35,273 nucleotides of DNA from an uncultured Collinsella sp. (lineage in GTDB: Bacteria > Actinomycetota > Coriobacteriia > Coriobacteriales > Coriobacteriaceae): assembly GCA_900549555.1 (NCBI GenBank), contig UROO01000010.1, positions 1 through 35,273 of the forward strand, given 5' to 3'. The translations under genes were made by a program, and so were the position numbers. Positions 28,514-35,273 of the stretch are shown here, in pieces (within the stretch, counting starts at the first letter, position 1; each line of letters opens with the position of its first letter). A model generated the notes under the pieces. It made no database searches, was not told the DNA's origin, and saw only the letters and a list, made by a program, of their open reading frames with translations.

Positions 28514-30313
28514 CTAGGCCTTCTTGCGACGATAGAGCACGAAGCCGCAGACACCGATGATGACGACGGCCCCAACGGCCATGGCGGCCATGTTGTTGCC
28601 CTCGGACTTCTCCTCGGTCGCCTCTTCCTCAGCCTCGGGCTCGGCAACGTCCTTATCGGAGAGGGCCTCGTCGGCGTAGGTGATGGACTCGACTAGGCAG
28701 TCGTTGTCGGCATCGTAGTCACTCGGGACGAACTCCTCGGAGAAATCGCCCTCCTTGAGGTAGTCGCGCATCTCCTCGAGCATGGCCTTGCACTTGACGT
28801 AGGTGTTCTTGGTCGCTGCCTTGCCGGCCTTGTTGGCCAGGGCGGTGCGGGCCTCGGTGTCCTCGGCGGCCTGCATGGCCTCGTCGACGGTCAGGTTCTG
28901 CTCAATGAGCTCCTTCTGCAGGGCGTCGAGATAGGCGCGGACGCCGGTGGCGCAGCTGTCGCGGTTCTCATAGGCGAGCGTGTTGATGTCCATGAGGACG
29001 TAGTTGATGGAGTTCTTGGGCTCCTCGTTGTTCACGACGTCTTCCTCTTCACAGTGATCGAAGGAGACGTCCTGATCGCTGAAGTAGGGGCTGACCTCGG
29101 TGAGCAGTGCGGAATAGAGGGGGATAGCGACGGAGAACTCGGCGTTGGAGAGCATCTCCCACTGGATGGTCGCGATCTCGGGGTCCATGCCGTGACGGAT
29201 CTGGAAGGTGTGGATCTCGGTGTTTCGGTTGGAGCCGATGGCATAGGCGCCGTCGGTGTTGGCGTTGAGGCCGGCGACATTCTCGCCGCGAGCGGCGAAG
29301 GAACGAATCATCTCAAAGGTGTTCCAGTCGGACTTGCCGGGCGTAAAGAATAGTGGCTGCATCTCGTGGACCAGGGCGCCGGTCGTGGCACGAGCGTCTT
29401 CGCGCTCGTCCTTGACGATCTCGTAGTCGGTGCCCTCGGCAAGCGGAGTCATGAAGTAATCGCGGCCCTGGACATAGCGCGACCACTGGTGCATACCGGC
29501 CTCGCTAATCTCCTCGCCGTAGGTCTTGGCGACGTCGAACTTGCCGTCGGTGTACTCGGCAAAGCCCTTCTCCTTAGGCATGGACTCGATGCCCTCGGAG
29601 TGGAGGCAGTTCTCGGTGTCGTCGAGGTCGACGTCATAGGTGAGGTTGCCGATGTTGGGGTTGAGCGAGGCGATATCGTCGGTGAGCCTCATGGCGATCC
29701 ACTGATGGCCGGAAAGCGCTGCAAACAACCAGGTCTCGTTGTTGTCGGCAATGATGATCTGGTCGTTGGAGCAGACGCCCTGCTCGTCAATCAGGCTTCC
29801 GAGGAGCTCGACACCCTCGCGGGCTGTGGCGCTCTCGCCCAGAATGACGCTGGCGTAGTTGTACTCGCCGATGCCGGTCTCTTCGGTGACGGGGTCGGCT
29901 TCTTCTGCCTTCTCGTTATAGGAGGTGCTCAGCGTGGCAGAGCAGGAAACGCCCTTTTCGTTGATGCCGGCCTCGGAATATGCGTCGTAACGATCTTCCC
30001 ATTGCGAGGGGTTGTCGCGAACGAAGGTATAGCGGTAGGTTGCGCCCTTGGACTTGTACTCAAAGCCGGACTCGACCGAGGTGTACTTGCTGCCGTCCTT
30101 GTGTGCGGGCTCGATGCCAAAGTGCTTGATGTAGCGCGGGCCGAAGTCCTCGGAACGGCCGTAGTACGTGTTGCCGTCTGCCGTGAGCTGGCTGCCCATG
30201 TAGATCTGGGTGCAAGCGAGCGCCGAAGTCGGCATGGCCATAATGGCCGCTGCTCCAAATGCAAGGCCGCAGCCGAGCTTCTTGAGCGTGTTGACAGGAT
30301 GAGTAAACCTCAT
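28514..30313 (-). CDS. Peptidase family C69 dipeptidase, secreted and membrane-anchored
   Basis: The 599-residue protein is an Ntn-hydrolase dipeptidase of the C69/PepD family. A signal peptide ends at ALA before Cys34 (CTQIYMG), so cleavage would expose the nucleophilic N-terminal cysteine. Family blocks include GNTYYGRSEDFGPRY, NEKGVSCSATLS, ADNNETWLFA and GAYAIGSNRNTEIHTFQIR. The C-terminus has an acidic stalk (EPEAEEEATEEKSEG), one membrane segment (about 573-594) and RRKKA, with no LPXTG motif. It therefore acts at the outer face of the membrane on dipeptides. The ATG at 30313 is preceded by GGGAGGG; the upstream open stretch is discarded because the signal peptide begins here. Confidence 0.92.
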   Translation of the reverse strand: MRFTHPVNTLKKLGCGLAFGAAAIMAMPTSALACTQIYMGSQLTADGNTYYGRSEDFGPRYIKHFGIEPAHKDGSKYTSVESGFEYKSKGATYRYTFVRDNPSQWEDRYDAYSEAGINEKGVSCSATLSTSYNEKAEEADPVTEETGIGEYNYASVILGESATAREGVELLGSLIDEQGVCSNDQIIIADNNETWLFAALSGHQWIAMRLTDDIASLNPNIGNLTYDVDLDDTENCLHSEGIESMPKEKGFAEYTDGKFDVAKTYGEEISEAGMHQWSRYVQGRDYFMTPLAEGTDYEIVKDEREDARATTGALVHEMQPLFFTPGKSDWNTFEMIRSFAARGENVAGLNANTDGAYAIGSNRNTEIHTFQIRHGMDPEIATIQWEMLSNAEFSVAIPLYSALLTEVSPYFSDQDVSFDHCEEEDVVNNEEPKNSINYVLMDINTLAYENRDSCATGVRAYLDALQKELIEQNLTVDEAMQAAEDTEARTALANKAGKAATKNTYVKCKAMLEEMRDYLKEGDFSEEFVPSDYDADNDCLVESITYADEALSDKDVAEPEAEEEATEEKSEGNNMAAMAVGAVVIIGVCGFVLYRRKKA

Positions 30314-30621
30314 GATCCCTCCCAACTGTTGAAACCCCGCGAAACCGTACGGAGTTTCAGCTAATAAATACATCTACTAGCCTAAAGGAAGTGTAAAGAG
30401 TATTCATTCGACAACAGCTTTTACTCGATGAGCGTGAAGAAATATACGATGAGCGGATAATAATACTCATTTTGTGGCTTTAGTTAAATAAAGGCACCCT
30501 GCATTTACTGTAGCTGAATAAAGCATCAGACAGTGCTTAAAAAGAGAACTCTCCCGCTGTTTAGAATTTGCATAAACAGCGGGAGAGTCGATAACTGGAT
30601 GAATATCATACCAATGTGGAT
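30314..30621. other. Low-GC intergenic region
   Basis: The 308 bases between the dipeptidase and the small membrane protein are clearly more A/T-rich than the rest. They contain the minus-strand leader of the dipeptidase (possible TTTACA near 30391-30386) and a terminator at 30548-30588. I see no RNA gene or convincing frame in the remainder. Confidence 0.5.
30548..30588 (-). terminator. Terminator of the lipid kinase/small protein operon
   Basis: ACTCTCCCGCTGTTTA (30548-30563) and TAAACAGCGGGAGAGT (30573-30588) are a perfect 16-base inverted repeat. On the minus strand TCTCTTTTT follows, as expected for an intrinsic terminator. Confidence 0.88.
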
Positions 30622-30714
30622 TTACTTCTTTCGGCGGTGAATCACATTGATGGCGTAACCGACGAGCATGGCCAAGACGATGACGATAAAGCCGATCAGG
30701 GGATTGTCGTTCAT
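30622..30714 (-). CDS. 30-residue small membrane protein
   Basis: ATG at 30714 has an ideal AGGAGG five bases upstream and opens a 30-codon frame encoding MNDNPLIGFIVIVLAMLVGY and ten more residues ending HRRKK. It has one hydrophobic segment (about residues 6-24) and a basic tail, so a single-span protein with a cytoplasmic C-terminus is likely. The ribosome site overlaps the stop codon of the lipid kinase gene (TAG inside TAGGAGG), which indicates translational coupling. The terminator 34 bases after the stop closes the transcript. No known family was recognised; it may assist or localise the lipid kinase. Confidence 0.78.
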   Translation of the reverse strand: MNDNPLIGFIVIVLAMLVGYAINVIHRRKK

Positions 30715-30723
30715 GGGGTCCTC

Positions 30724-31641
30724 CTATTTTCCGAGCGGTGAAAATTCGTCGACGATGAGGTCGAGACATTGCGGCAGCGCGCGGGCGCCAAAGACGCCGG
30801 AGTTGCTGGAGATGATCTCACCATCGAACTGCATGCCCAGCGATGGCGTGCAGGTGATCTTGGCTTCCTTGGTCTGGATGATCTTAAACTGCGGACGGCC
30901 GAGCACTTTGCCAGCGGGGTCGAGCACGGCGATAATTACCGTGGGGAGCAGCTGCACCGTGCGTACGGGCTCAATAACGACGATGTCGACCATGCCGTCG
31001 TCCATGCGACAGTCGGGGAACAGGTTGATGTCGTTTTGGATGACCGAGGTATTGCCTGCCATACAGCAGATGCCGTCGAGCTCCTCGACGATGCCGTCGT
31101 GCTCAATGGTAAAGTGCGCCACCGTGGGGTTGGGCGTGGCGAGCGCTGAGAGGAAGTAGGCGATCTCGCCGATGTCGTTTTTGATGGGAGCGGCCTTCAT
31201 CATGATCTCGGCGTCGAAGCCCGAGCCGGCGATGATGATGAAGCCGTGGCGCTTCTCGTTACCGTTCTCGTCGAGCCAAAAGAGCTCGCCCATGTCCACC
31301 TTGACTGTGCGGCCGGCGCGGCAAGCCTTGGCGAGTGCCGCCGCCTCGGGGGCATTGCCGATGTTGTTAAAGAACAGGCAGGCCGTGCCGGAGGGGAAGA
31401 CGAGCGTGGGGACACCGCACCCGCGCATCTGGTCGAGCACGTTGGAGACGGTGCCGTCGCCGCCCGAAACGACTACGCGGTCGAACTCACGAACGTCCGT
31501 CACCGCGTCCTCGGGCTCCATGCCATCGCCGATAAAGCGCATTACGACCTCGTCGCCGCCCTGTGCAAGGGCGTGCGTGAATGCGTAGATTTCATCGGAG
31601 CTGGGACCCGATGCCGGGTTGTGGATGATAAGGCAGCGCAT
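30724..31641 (-). CDS. Diacylglycerol kinase family lipid kinase
   Basis: The 305-residue protein opens MRCLIIHNPASGPSS, the phosphate-loop-like start of the DagK/YegS/LCB5 family. It has the nucleotide-binding VSGGDGTVSNVLD (GGDGT at 60-64), FPSGTACLFFNN (the PxGTxNxxA position, here with Cys-Leu-Phe), GFDAE and a C-terminal LGMQFDGE block. Members phosphorylate diacylglycerol or related lipids at the membrane with ATP. The altered PSGTACLF segment, where PLGTANDFA is common, may mean a different lipid. It is divergent from RNase D (98-base gap) and is followed by an overlapping small membrane protein gene. Confidence 0.9.
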   Translation of the reverse strand: MRCLIIHNPASGPSSDEIYAFTHALAQGGDEVVMRFIGDGMEPEDAVTDVREFDRVVVSGGDGTVSNVLDQMRGCGVPTLVFPSGTACLFFNNIGNAPEAAALAKACRAGRTVKVDMGELFWLDENGNEKRHGFIIIAGSGFDAEIMMKAAPIKNDIGEIAYFLSALATPNPTVAHFTIEHDGIVEELDGICCMAGNTSVIQNDINLFPDCRMDDGMVDIVVIEPVRTVQLLPTVIIAVLDPAGKVLGRPQFKIIQTKEAKITCTPSLGMQFDGEIISSNSGVFGARALPQCLDLIVDEFSPLGK

Positions 31642-31671
31642 ACTTACGTTCCCGTTCTGTGACTAACCGAG

Positions 31672-31677
31672 TATAGT
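31672..31677 (+). promoter_or_regulatory. Possible -10 box of the RNase D gene
   Basis: TATAGT lies 62 bases before the ATG at 31740, in the 98-base divergent region. The -35 match is poor. A small CCCG-CGGG hairpin follows at 31701-31715. Confidence 0.4.
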
Positions 31678-31739
31678 TGTAGGGCAATGCCGATATCCTA
31701 CCCGTGTTTTTCGGGCCTAACCTTATTCGATGGGTTGAT

Positions 31740-32873
31740 ATGTACATTTCCACACATCAGGCTCTGGTCGACTTTTGCCAGCGCGCCCGTGAGTTCGACG
31801 CGATCGCCGTCGACACCGAGTTTTTGCGCGAGCGCACGTTTCATCCGCGCCTGTGCCTGGTCCAGATTGCCACTCCTGCCGAGAGTGTCGCGGTCGATCC
31901 GCTGGTGATCGACGACCTGTCGCCGCTGGCCGAGCTTATGGCCGACGAGGGCGTGGTCAAGGTATTCCATGCTTGCTCACAGGACATGGAGGTTATGCTC
32001 CATACCGTGGGTGCACTGCCGCGACCGATTTTTGACACACAGGTTGCCGCCGCCTTTTTGGGCGAGCGCCAGCAGATTTCGTATGGCGCGCTCGTTCAGA
32101 CGTTCTGCGGCGTATCACTGCCCAAGACCGAGTCGCTGACCGATTGGTCGCGCCGCCCGCTGAGCGATAAGCAGATTGAATACGCGATCGACGATGTGAA
32201 GTACTTGATCGTCGCCTATACCGAGATGATGAGCCGTCTGCGCGAGCTAGGCCGCGTGGACTGGGTGCTCGATGAGTTGCGCCCTCTGGCCGACGAGTCG
32301 CACTACCGTGCCGATCGCCATGAGGCGTTCCGCAAGGTCAAGCGCATCAACTCGTGTAGCCGCCATCAGCTGGGCATTGCGCGCGAGCTTGCCGCCTGGC
32401 GTGAGGACCGCGCTGAGCGGCGCAACATCCCGCGCAAGTGGGTTATGTCCGACGATACGTTGTTGGCCCTGGTTAAGCGCAATCCCGTGCGTGTTGAGGA
32501 GTTCCGCAGCATCCGCGGTACCGACCAGCTGGGGGAGCGCGACGTGGACGGCGCGCTCATGGCCATCAAGCGCGGCGCGAGCTGCCCGCACGACCGCCTG
32601 CCGCTCATGGTGCGCGGGCATCGCCAAATCTCTCCGGAGCTGGAGAGCGTGACGGATCTCATGTACGCGCTCATCCGCCTGGTTGCCGAGCGCTCGGGCG
32701 TGGCGACCTCGGTCATTGCCTCGCGCGATGACCTGGCCGACTACATTGAGCATCCTGAACAAAGTCGCTTGCGCGAAGGCTGGCGTTTTGAGCTTGTGGG
32801 CTCGCGCCTGGACGATCTGCTTTCCGGCAATATGGGACTCACCGTGAAGGACGGAAAGATCGAACTTTTATAG
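31740..32873 (+). CDS. rnd: Ribonuclease D
   Basis: This is a 377-residue 3'-5' exoribonuclease for tRNA and other structured RNA maturation. The DEDDy site is visible: Asp25 and Glu27 in AVDTEFLRERTF, Asp82 in HACSQDMEVM, and Tyr148 with Asp152 in YAIDDVKYL. An HRDC domain follows (about 205-290, SRHQLGIARELAAWREDRAE and NIPRKWVMSDDTL). The start at 31740 is preferred because the exonuclease domain begins at once. The frame extends to 31704 but without a better ribosome site, so the start is slightly uncertain. It stands alone or first in a unit with the next plus-strand genes. Confidence 0.94.
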   Translation: MYISTHQALVDFCQRAREFDAIAVDTEFLRERTFHPRLCLVQIATPAESVAVDPLVIDDLSPLAELMADEGVVKVFHACSQDMEVMLHTVGALPRPIFDTQVAAAFLGERQQISYGALVQTFCGVSLPKTESLTDWSRRPLSDKQIEYAIDDVKYLIVAYTEMMSRLRELGRVDWVLDELRPLADESHYRADRHEAFRKVKRINSCSRHQLGIARELAAWREDRAERRNIPRKWVMSDDTLLALVKRNPVRVEEFRSIRGTDQLGERDVDGALMAIKRGASCPHDRLPLMVRGHRQISPELESVTDLMYALIRLVAERSGVATSVIASRDDLADYIEHPEQSRLREGWRFELVGSRLDDLLSGNMGLTVKDGKIELL

Positions 32874-32998
32874 TTTCGCGGTTTAGCCAGGCGCTGCAAA
32901 CGTTCTAGAGCGGTAATGCCGAAACATCGATGCTGACTTGCTGGTCAGTCGAATGGGTAAAATGCCTTCAACGTGTAACTCGAATCGGAGGAATTTAC

Positions 32999-33703
32999 AT
33001 GCCCTATTACTATGGTTACGGCTTTGGCATCGACCCGCTGTACCTGTTGGTTGTCCTTGTTTGTACGGTGCTTGGCCTTGCTGCGCAGAGCTACATCAAC
33101 TCGACATACAAGACCTGGTCCAAGGTTCGCTCGGACGGCGACACGGGTGCCACGGTCGCTCGCCGCATGCTCGACGCCAACGGTTGCAGCGCCGTGGGTA
33201 TCAAGGGTGTCGCCGGTGAGCTCACCGACCACTACAACCCGCAGGATAACAACCTGTATCTCTCGGATGCCAACCGTTCGGGCGGGTCGGTCGCAAGCGT
33301 TGCCGTTGCCTGCCACGAGGCGGGCCATGCCGCCCAGCGTCAAAGCGGTTACGCCATGATGAAGGTTCGCACCGCCCTGGTCCCGGTCGTCAACTTTACC
33401 CAGAACACCTGGACGATCGTGCTGCTCATGGGCCTGTTCATGAACATCGCGGGGCTCACGACCCTCGCGCTGGTCTTCTTCTCGTTTAGCGTGCTGTTCC
33501 AGCTGGTTACGCTGCCGGTCGAGATCGATGCCAGTCGCCGCGCCGTGGCGTATATCGAGCAGTCGGGCATGAGTTCCAAGCAGGTCAACGGTGCCAAGAA
33601 GGTCCTGACGGCAGCTGCGCTTACCTATGTGGCCGCAGCGCTCACTTCGATCATTCAGCTGCTCTACCTTATGGCTCGCTACAACAGAAACTCCAACCGA
33701 TAA
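32999..33703 (+). CDS. YugP-type zinc metallopeptidase, membrane protein
   Basis: The 234-residue protein matches the neutral zinc metallopeptidase family PF04298 (Bacillus YugP). It has an N-terminal membrane segment (about 12-30), the zinc motif HEAGH (His106, Glu107, His110), the block YNPQDNNLYLSD, and two or three hydrophobic segments after residue 120 with PVEIDASRRAV between them, where Glu is the likely third zinc ligand. Its substrate is unknown. GGAGG lies upstream of the ATG at 32999; the frame extends to 32930 without support. A GC-rich hairpin follows 17 bases after the stop. Confidence 0.92.
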   Translation: MPYYYGYGFGIDPLYLLVVLVCTVLGLAAQSYINSTYKTWSKVRSDGDTGATVARRMLDANGCSAVGIKGVAGELTDHYNPQDNNLYLSDANRSGGSVASVAVACHEAGHAAQRQSGYAMMKVRTALVPVVNFTQNTWTIVLLMGLFMNIAGLTTLALVFFSFSVLFQLVTLPVEIDASRRAVAYIEQSGMSSKQVNGAKKVLTAAALTYVAAALTSIIQLLYLMARYNRNSNR

Positions 33704-33719
33704 GAACTTGGACTGACAG

Positions 33720-33749
33720 GCGCCGCGGGGATTCGTGTCCCCGCGGCGC
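33720..33749 (+). terminator. GC hairpin after the zinc peptidase gene
   Basis: GCGCCGCGGGGA (33720-33731) and TCCCCGCGGCGC (33738-33749) form a perfect 12-pair stem with no T-run. It probably ends or weakens transcription before xseA. Confidence 0.65.
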
Positions 33750-33773
33750 TGTACTATGTGTGGGACTTGAATT

Positions 33774-33797
33774 TGCACAGGGCCGAAGCCCTTGTGC
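33774..33797 (+). promoter_or_regulatory. Hairpin in the xseA leader
   Basis: TGCACAGGGC and GCCCTTGTGCA pair around CGAA with one bulged base, ending 9 bases before the AAAGGAGG ribosome site of xseA (33807-33814). It may affect translation or simply stabilise the 5' end. Confidence 0.4.
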
Positions 33798-33818
33798 ACG
33801 ATGACGAAAGGAGGCTGC

Positions 33819-35270
33819 GTGGCAGGCTGGAATCTAACCGGCAATGCCGTTTCCGCCGAGTTCGACGGTTCGGACGATCAGGAGCGCAAGGAGCTCAGCG
33901 TGAGCCAGGCGGTGGAGATCGCCGCCGGCGCGCTCGATGCTATTCCGCAGCTGAGCGTTTTGGGCGAGGTTACGGGTTTCCGTGGTCCCAACGCCCGAAG
34001 TGGCCACTGCTACTTCCAGATCAAGGACGACTCGGCCGCCGTCGACTGCATCATCTGGAAAGGCGCCTATCTCAAGCGCACGTTCGATCTGCGCGACGGC
34101 ATGCAAGTGAGCTTTAAGGGCAGCTTCAATCTCTATAAGCCCACGGGCCGCATGAGCTTTGTCGCCCGCTCGTTCTCGCTGGCGGGGGAGGGCCTGCTGC
34201 GTCAACAAGTGGCGCAACTGGCCGAAAAGCTACGCCGCGAGGGTCTGATGGACGAAGCGCGCAAACGCCGCATCCCAGTGTTCTGCTCGCGCGTGGCGGT
34301 CGTCACCTCGCTTTCGGGTGCCGTAATCGACGACGTCAAGCGCACGCTGCGTCGCCGCAACCCGCTCGTCGAGCTTGTCTGCGTGGGCGCAAAAGTCCAG
34401 GGCGAGGGTGCGCCGGCAGAGCTTATTGAAGGCCTGCGCCGTGCCGCTGCCATCACGCCGGCGCCCGATTGCATTTTGCTCGTGCGTGGCGGCGGTTCCT
34501 TCGAGGATCTCATGACCTTTAACGACGAGGAGCTTGCCCGCGCGGTGGCGGCTTGTCCTGTGCCCGTGGTGACCGGCATTGGCCATGAGCCCGATACCTC
34601 GATTTGCGACATGGTGAGCGACCGTCGCGCCTCCACGCCCACGGCGGCGGCAGAATCGGTGGCGCCGGCTATGACGGAGTTGGCCGATGTGCTCGAGGCG
34701 CGCCATCAGCGTCTGGGTGCCGCGATGGCATCGATGATTGGGTCGAATCAGGTTGATTTGGAGATGCTCGATCAGCGCGGTCGCCGTGCCTGGGATACCT
34801 ATACGGCTCGCTTGGGCGATGCGCTCGATGCAGCCGCATGCCGCCCGTGCCTCAACGACCCCACGTTTATGGTCGAGCGTCGCGAGTCCGAGCTTGCCCT
34901 GACGGCCGATCGTCTGTCCGGCGCCATAACGCGTTCGGTTGGGGCCTTCCGCTCTAACTTCGAGCGTCTGCCCGAGCGCCTCGTCACAAGCACTTCGGGG
35001 CTCGATGGCAAGCACCATGCACTCACGCTCGCGAGCTCTCGCCTGGAGCATCAGGGGCGCACGATGCTCAGCAAACCAGCGTCCGACCTGGGCCGTGCAG
35101 CGGCTTCGCTCGATGCCCTGTCGCCGCTTAAGGTACTTGCCCGCGGTTACTCCATCGCGTACAGCGAGGACGGTGTGTCTACGAGCGCCAAGACCTTTAA
35201 GCCCGGCGACGCCATTCGCGTGCGCATGGCAGACGGCAACGTGGCGGCAACGGTCGATACGGTCGAGTAG
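33819..35270 (+). CDS. xseA: Exodeoxyribonuclease VII large subunit
   Basis: The 483-residue protein has an N-terminal OB fold (about 20-115: LSVSQAVEIAAGALD, GEVTGFRGPNARSGHCYFQIKDDSAAVDCIIWKG). The catalytic domain follows (VAVVTSLSGAVIDDVKRTLRRR, LLVRGGGSFEDLMTFNDE, VVTGIGHEPDTSICDMVSDRRASTPTAAAE) and then a long helical region and the C-terminal ARGYSIAY block. It degrades single-stranded DNA together with XseB, whose gene is expected just past the window end. GTG at 33819 is the start, since AAAGGAGG sits four bases upstream. The ATG at 33792 lies before that site. The gene is complete and ends three bases before the window end. Confidence 0.95.
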   Translation: MAGWNLTGNAVSAEFDGSDDQERKELSVSQAVEIAAGALDAIPQLSVLGEVTGFRGPNARSGHCYFQIKDDSAAVDCIIWKGAYLKRTFDLRDGMQVSFKGSFNLYKPTGRMSFVARSFSLAGEGLLRQQVAQLAEKLRREGLMDEARKRRIPVFCSRVAVVTSLSGAVIDDVKRTLRRRNPLVELVCVGAKVQGEGAPAELIEGLRRAAAITPAPDCILLVRGGGSFEDLMTFNDEELARAVAACPVPVVTGIGHEPDTSICDMVSDRRASTPTAAAESVAPAMTELADVLEARHQRLGAAMASMIGSNQVDLEMLDQRGRRAWDTYTARLGDALDAAACRPCLNDPTFMVERRESELALTADRLSGAITRSVGAFRSNFERLPERLVTSTSGLDGKHHALTLASSRLEHQGRTMLSKPASDLGRAAASLDALSPLKVLARGYSIAYSEDGVSTSAKTFKPGDAIRVRMADGNVAATVDTVE

Positions 35271-35273
35271 ACC

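Noticed and set aside
29366..30364. 332-codon plus-strand frame opposite the C69 dipeptidase
   Set aside because: Antisense shadow; the minus-strand frame has a signal peptide, nucleophile cysteine and C69 motifs.

Overview
The window is about 35 kb of high-GC bacterial chromosome at the end of an assembly contig. Positions 1-48 are not genomic: they match Illumina Nextera P5/index/Read-1 adapter sequence. Gene content points to a gut actinobacterium of the class Coriobacteriia, most likely Collinsella or a close relative. The pointers are the acetylase-type lysine pathway with DapH, ECF transporters, a D-aspartate-ligase-like cell wall gene, and short intergenic palindromes built on AACCTGTCCCC. 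The genus assignment is inference; no rRNA or other phylogenetic marker is present.

Layout, left part. 151-4869 (+): a class I/II aminotransferase, L-lactate dehydrogenase, a DUF2974/Mbeg1-like hydrolase bracketed by two near-identical palindromes, and a YejK/NdpA-type nucleoid protein. 5042-8843 (-): a lysine operon lysA-dapA, dapB, dapH behind a recognisable lysine riboswitch. lysA and dapA form one uninterrupted reading frame, with a strong internal ribosome binding site at the junction. An M20D deacetylase at 9222 (+), probably the N-acetyl-diaminopimelate deacetylase, is divergent from the operon. 10510-11457 (+): a HigB/HigA toxin-antitoxin pair behind a LexA-box-like site, then a small membrane protein. 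11545-14337 (-): an M20 (CPS1-type) peptidase followed by an MFS carrier.

Middle part. 14448-18526 (-) is a tight three-gene operon: an Old-Yellow-Enzyme/FAD-NAD oxidoreductase and the two subunits of an aconitase-X dehydratase. It has its own promoter and looks like an uncharacterised dehydration/reduction route. 18749-21130 (+): an FxLYD membrane protein, a small HTH protein and a membrane-anchored Ser/Thr kinase. 21170-22303 (-): a secreted coiled-coil peptidoglycan hydrolase. 22618-24705 (+): an ATP-grasp ligase resembling D-aspartate ligase together with an Asp/Glu racemase, probably making a D-Asp peptidoglycan cross-bridge.

Right part. 24830-28320 (-) is an ECF importer operon (S component, tandem ATPase, EcfT). 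Its leader encodes a short peptide with three consecutive Trp codons followed by an intrinsic terminator, which argues for a tryptophan importer controlled by ribosome-mediated attenuation. Then come a C69 dipeptidase, a 30-residue membrane protein, a diacylglycerol-kinase-family lipid kinase (all -), and RNase D, a YugP-type zinc metallopeptidase and exonuclease VII large subunit (all +).

The genes fit a picture of lysine and cell-wall metabolism: lysine made through acetylated DAP intermediates, D-Asp activation, peptide hydrolysis, and amino-acid uptake controlled by RNA elements. No tRNA, rRNA, CRISPR array or transposase gene was seen.
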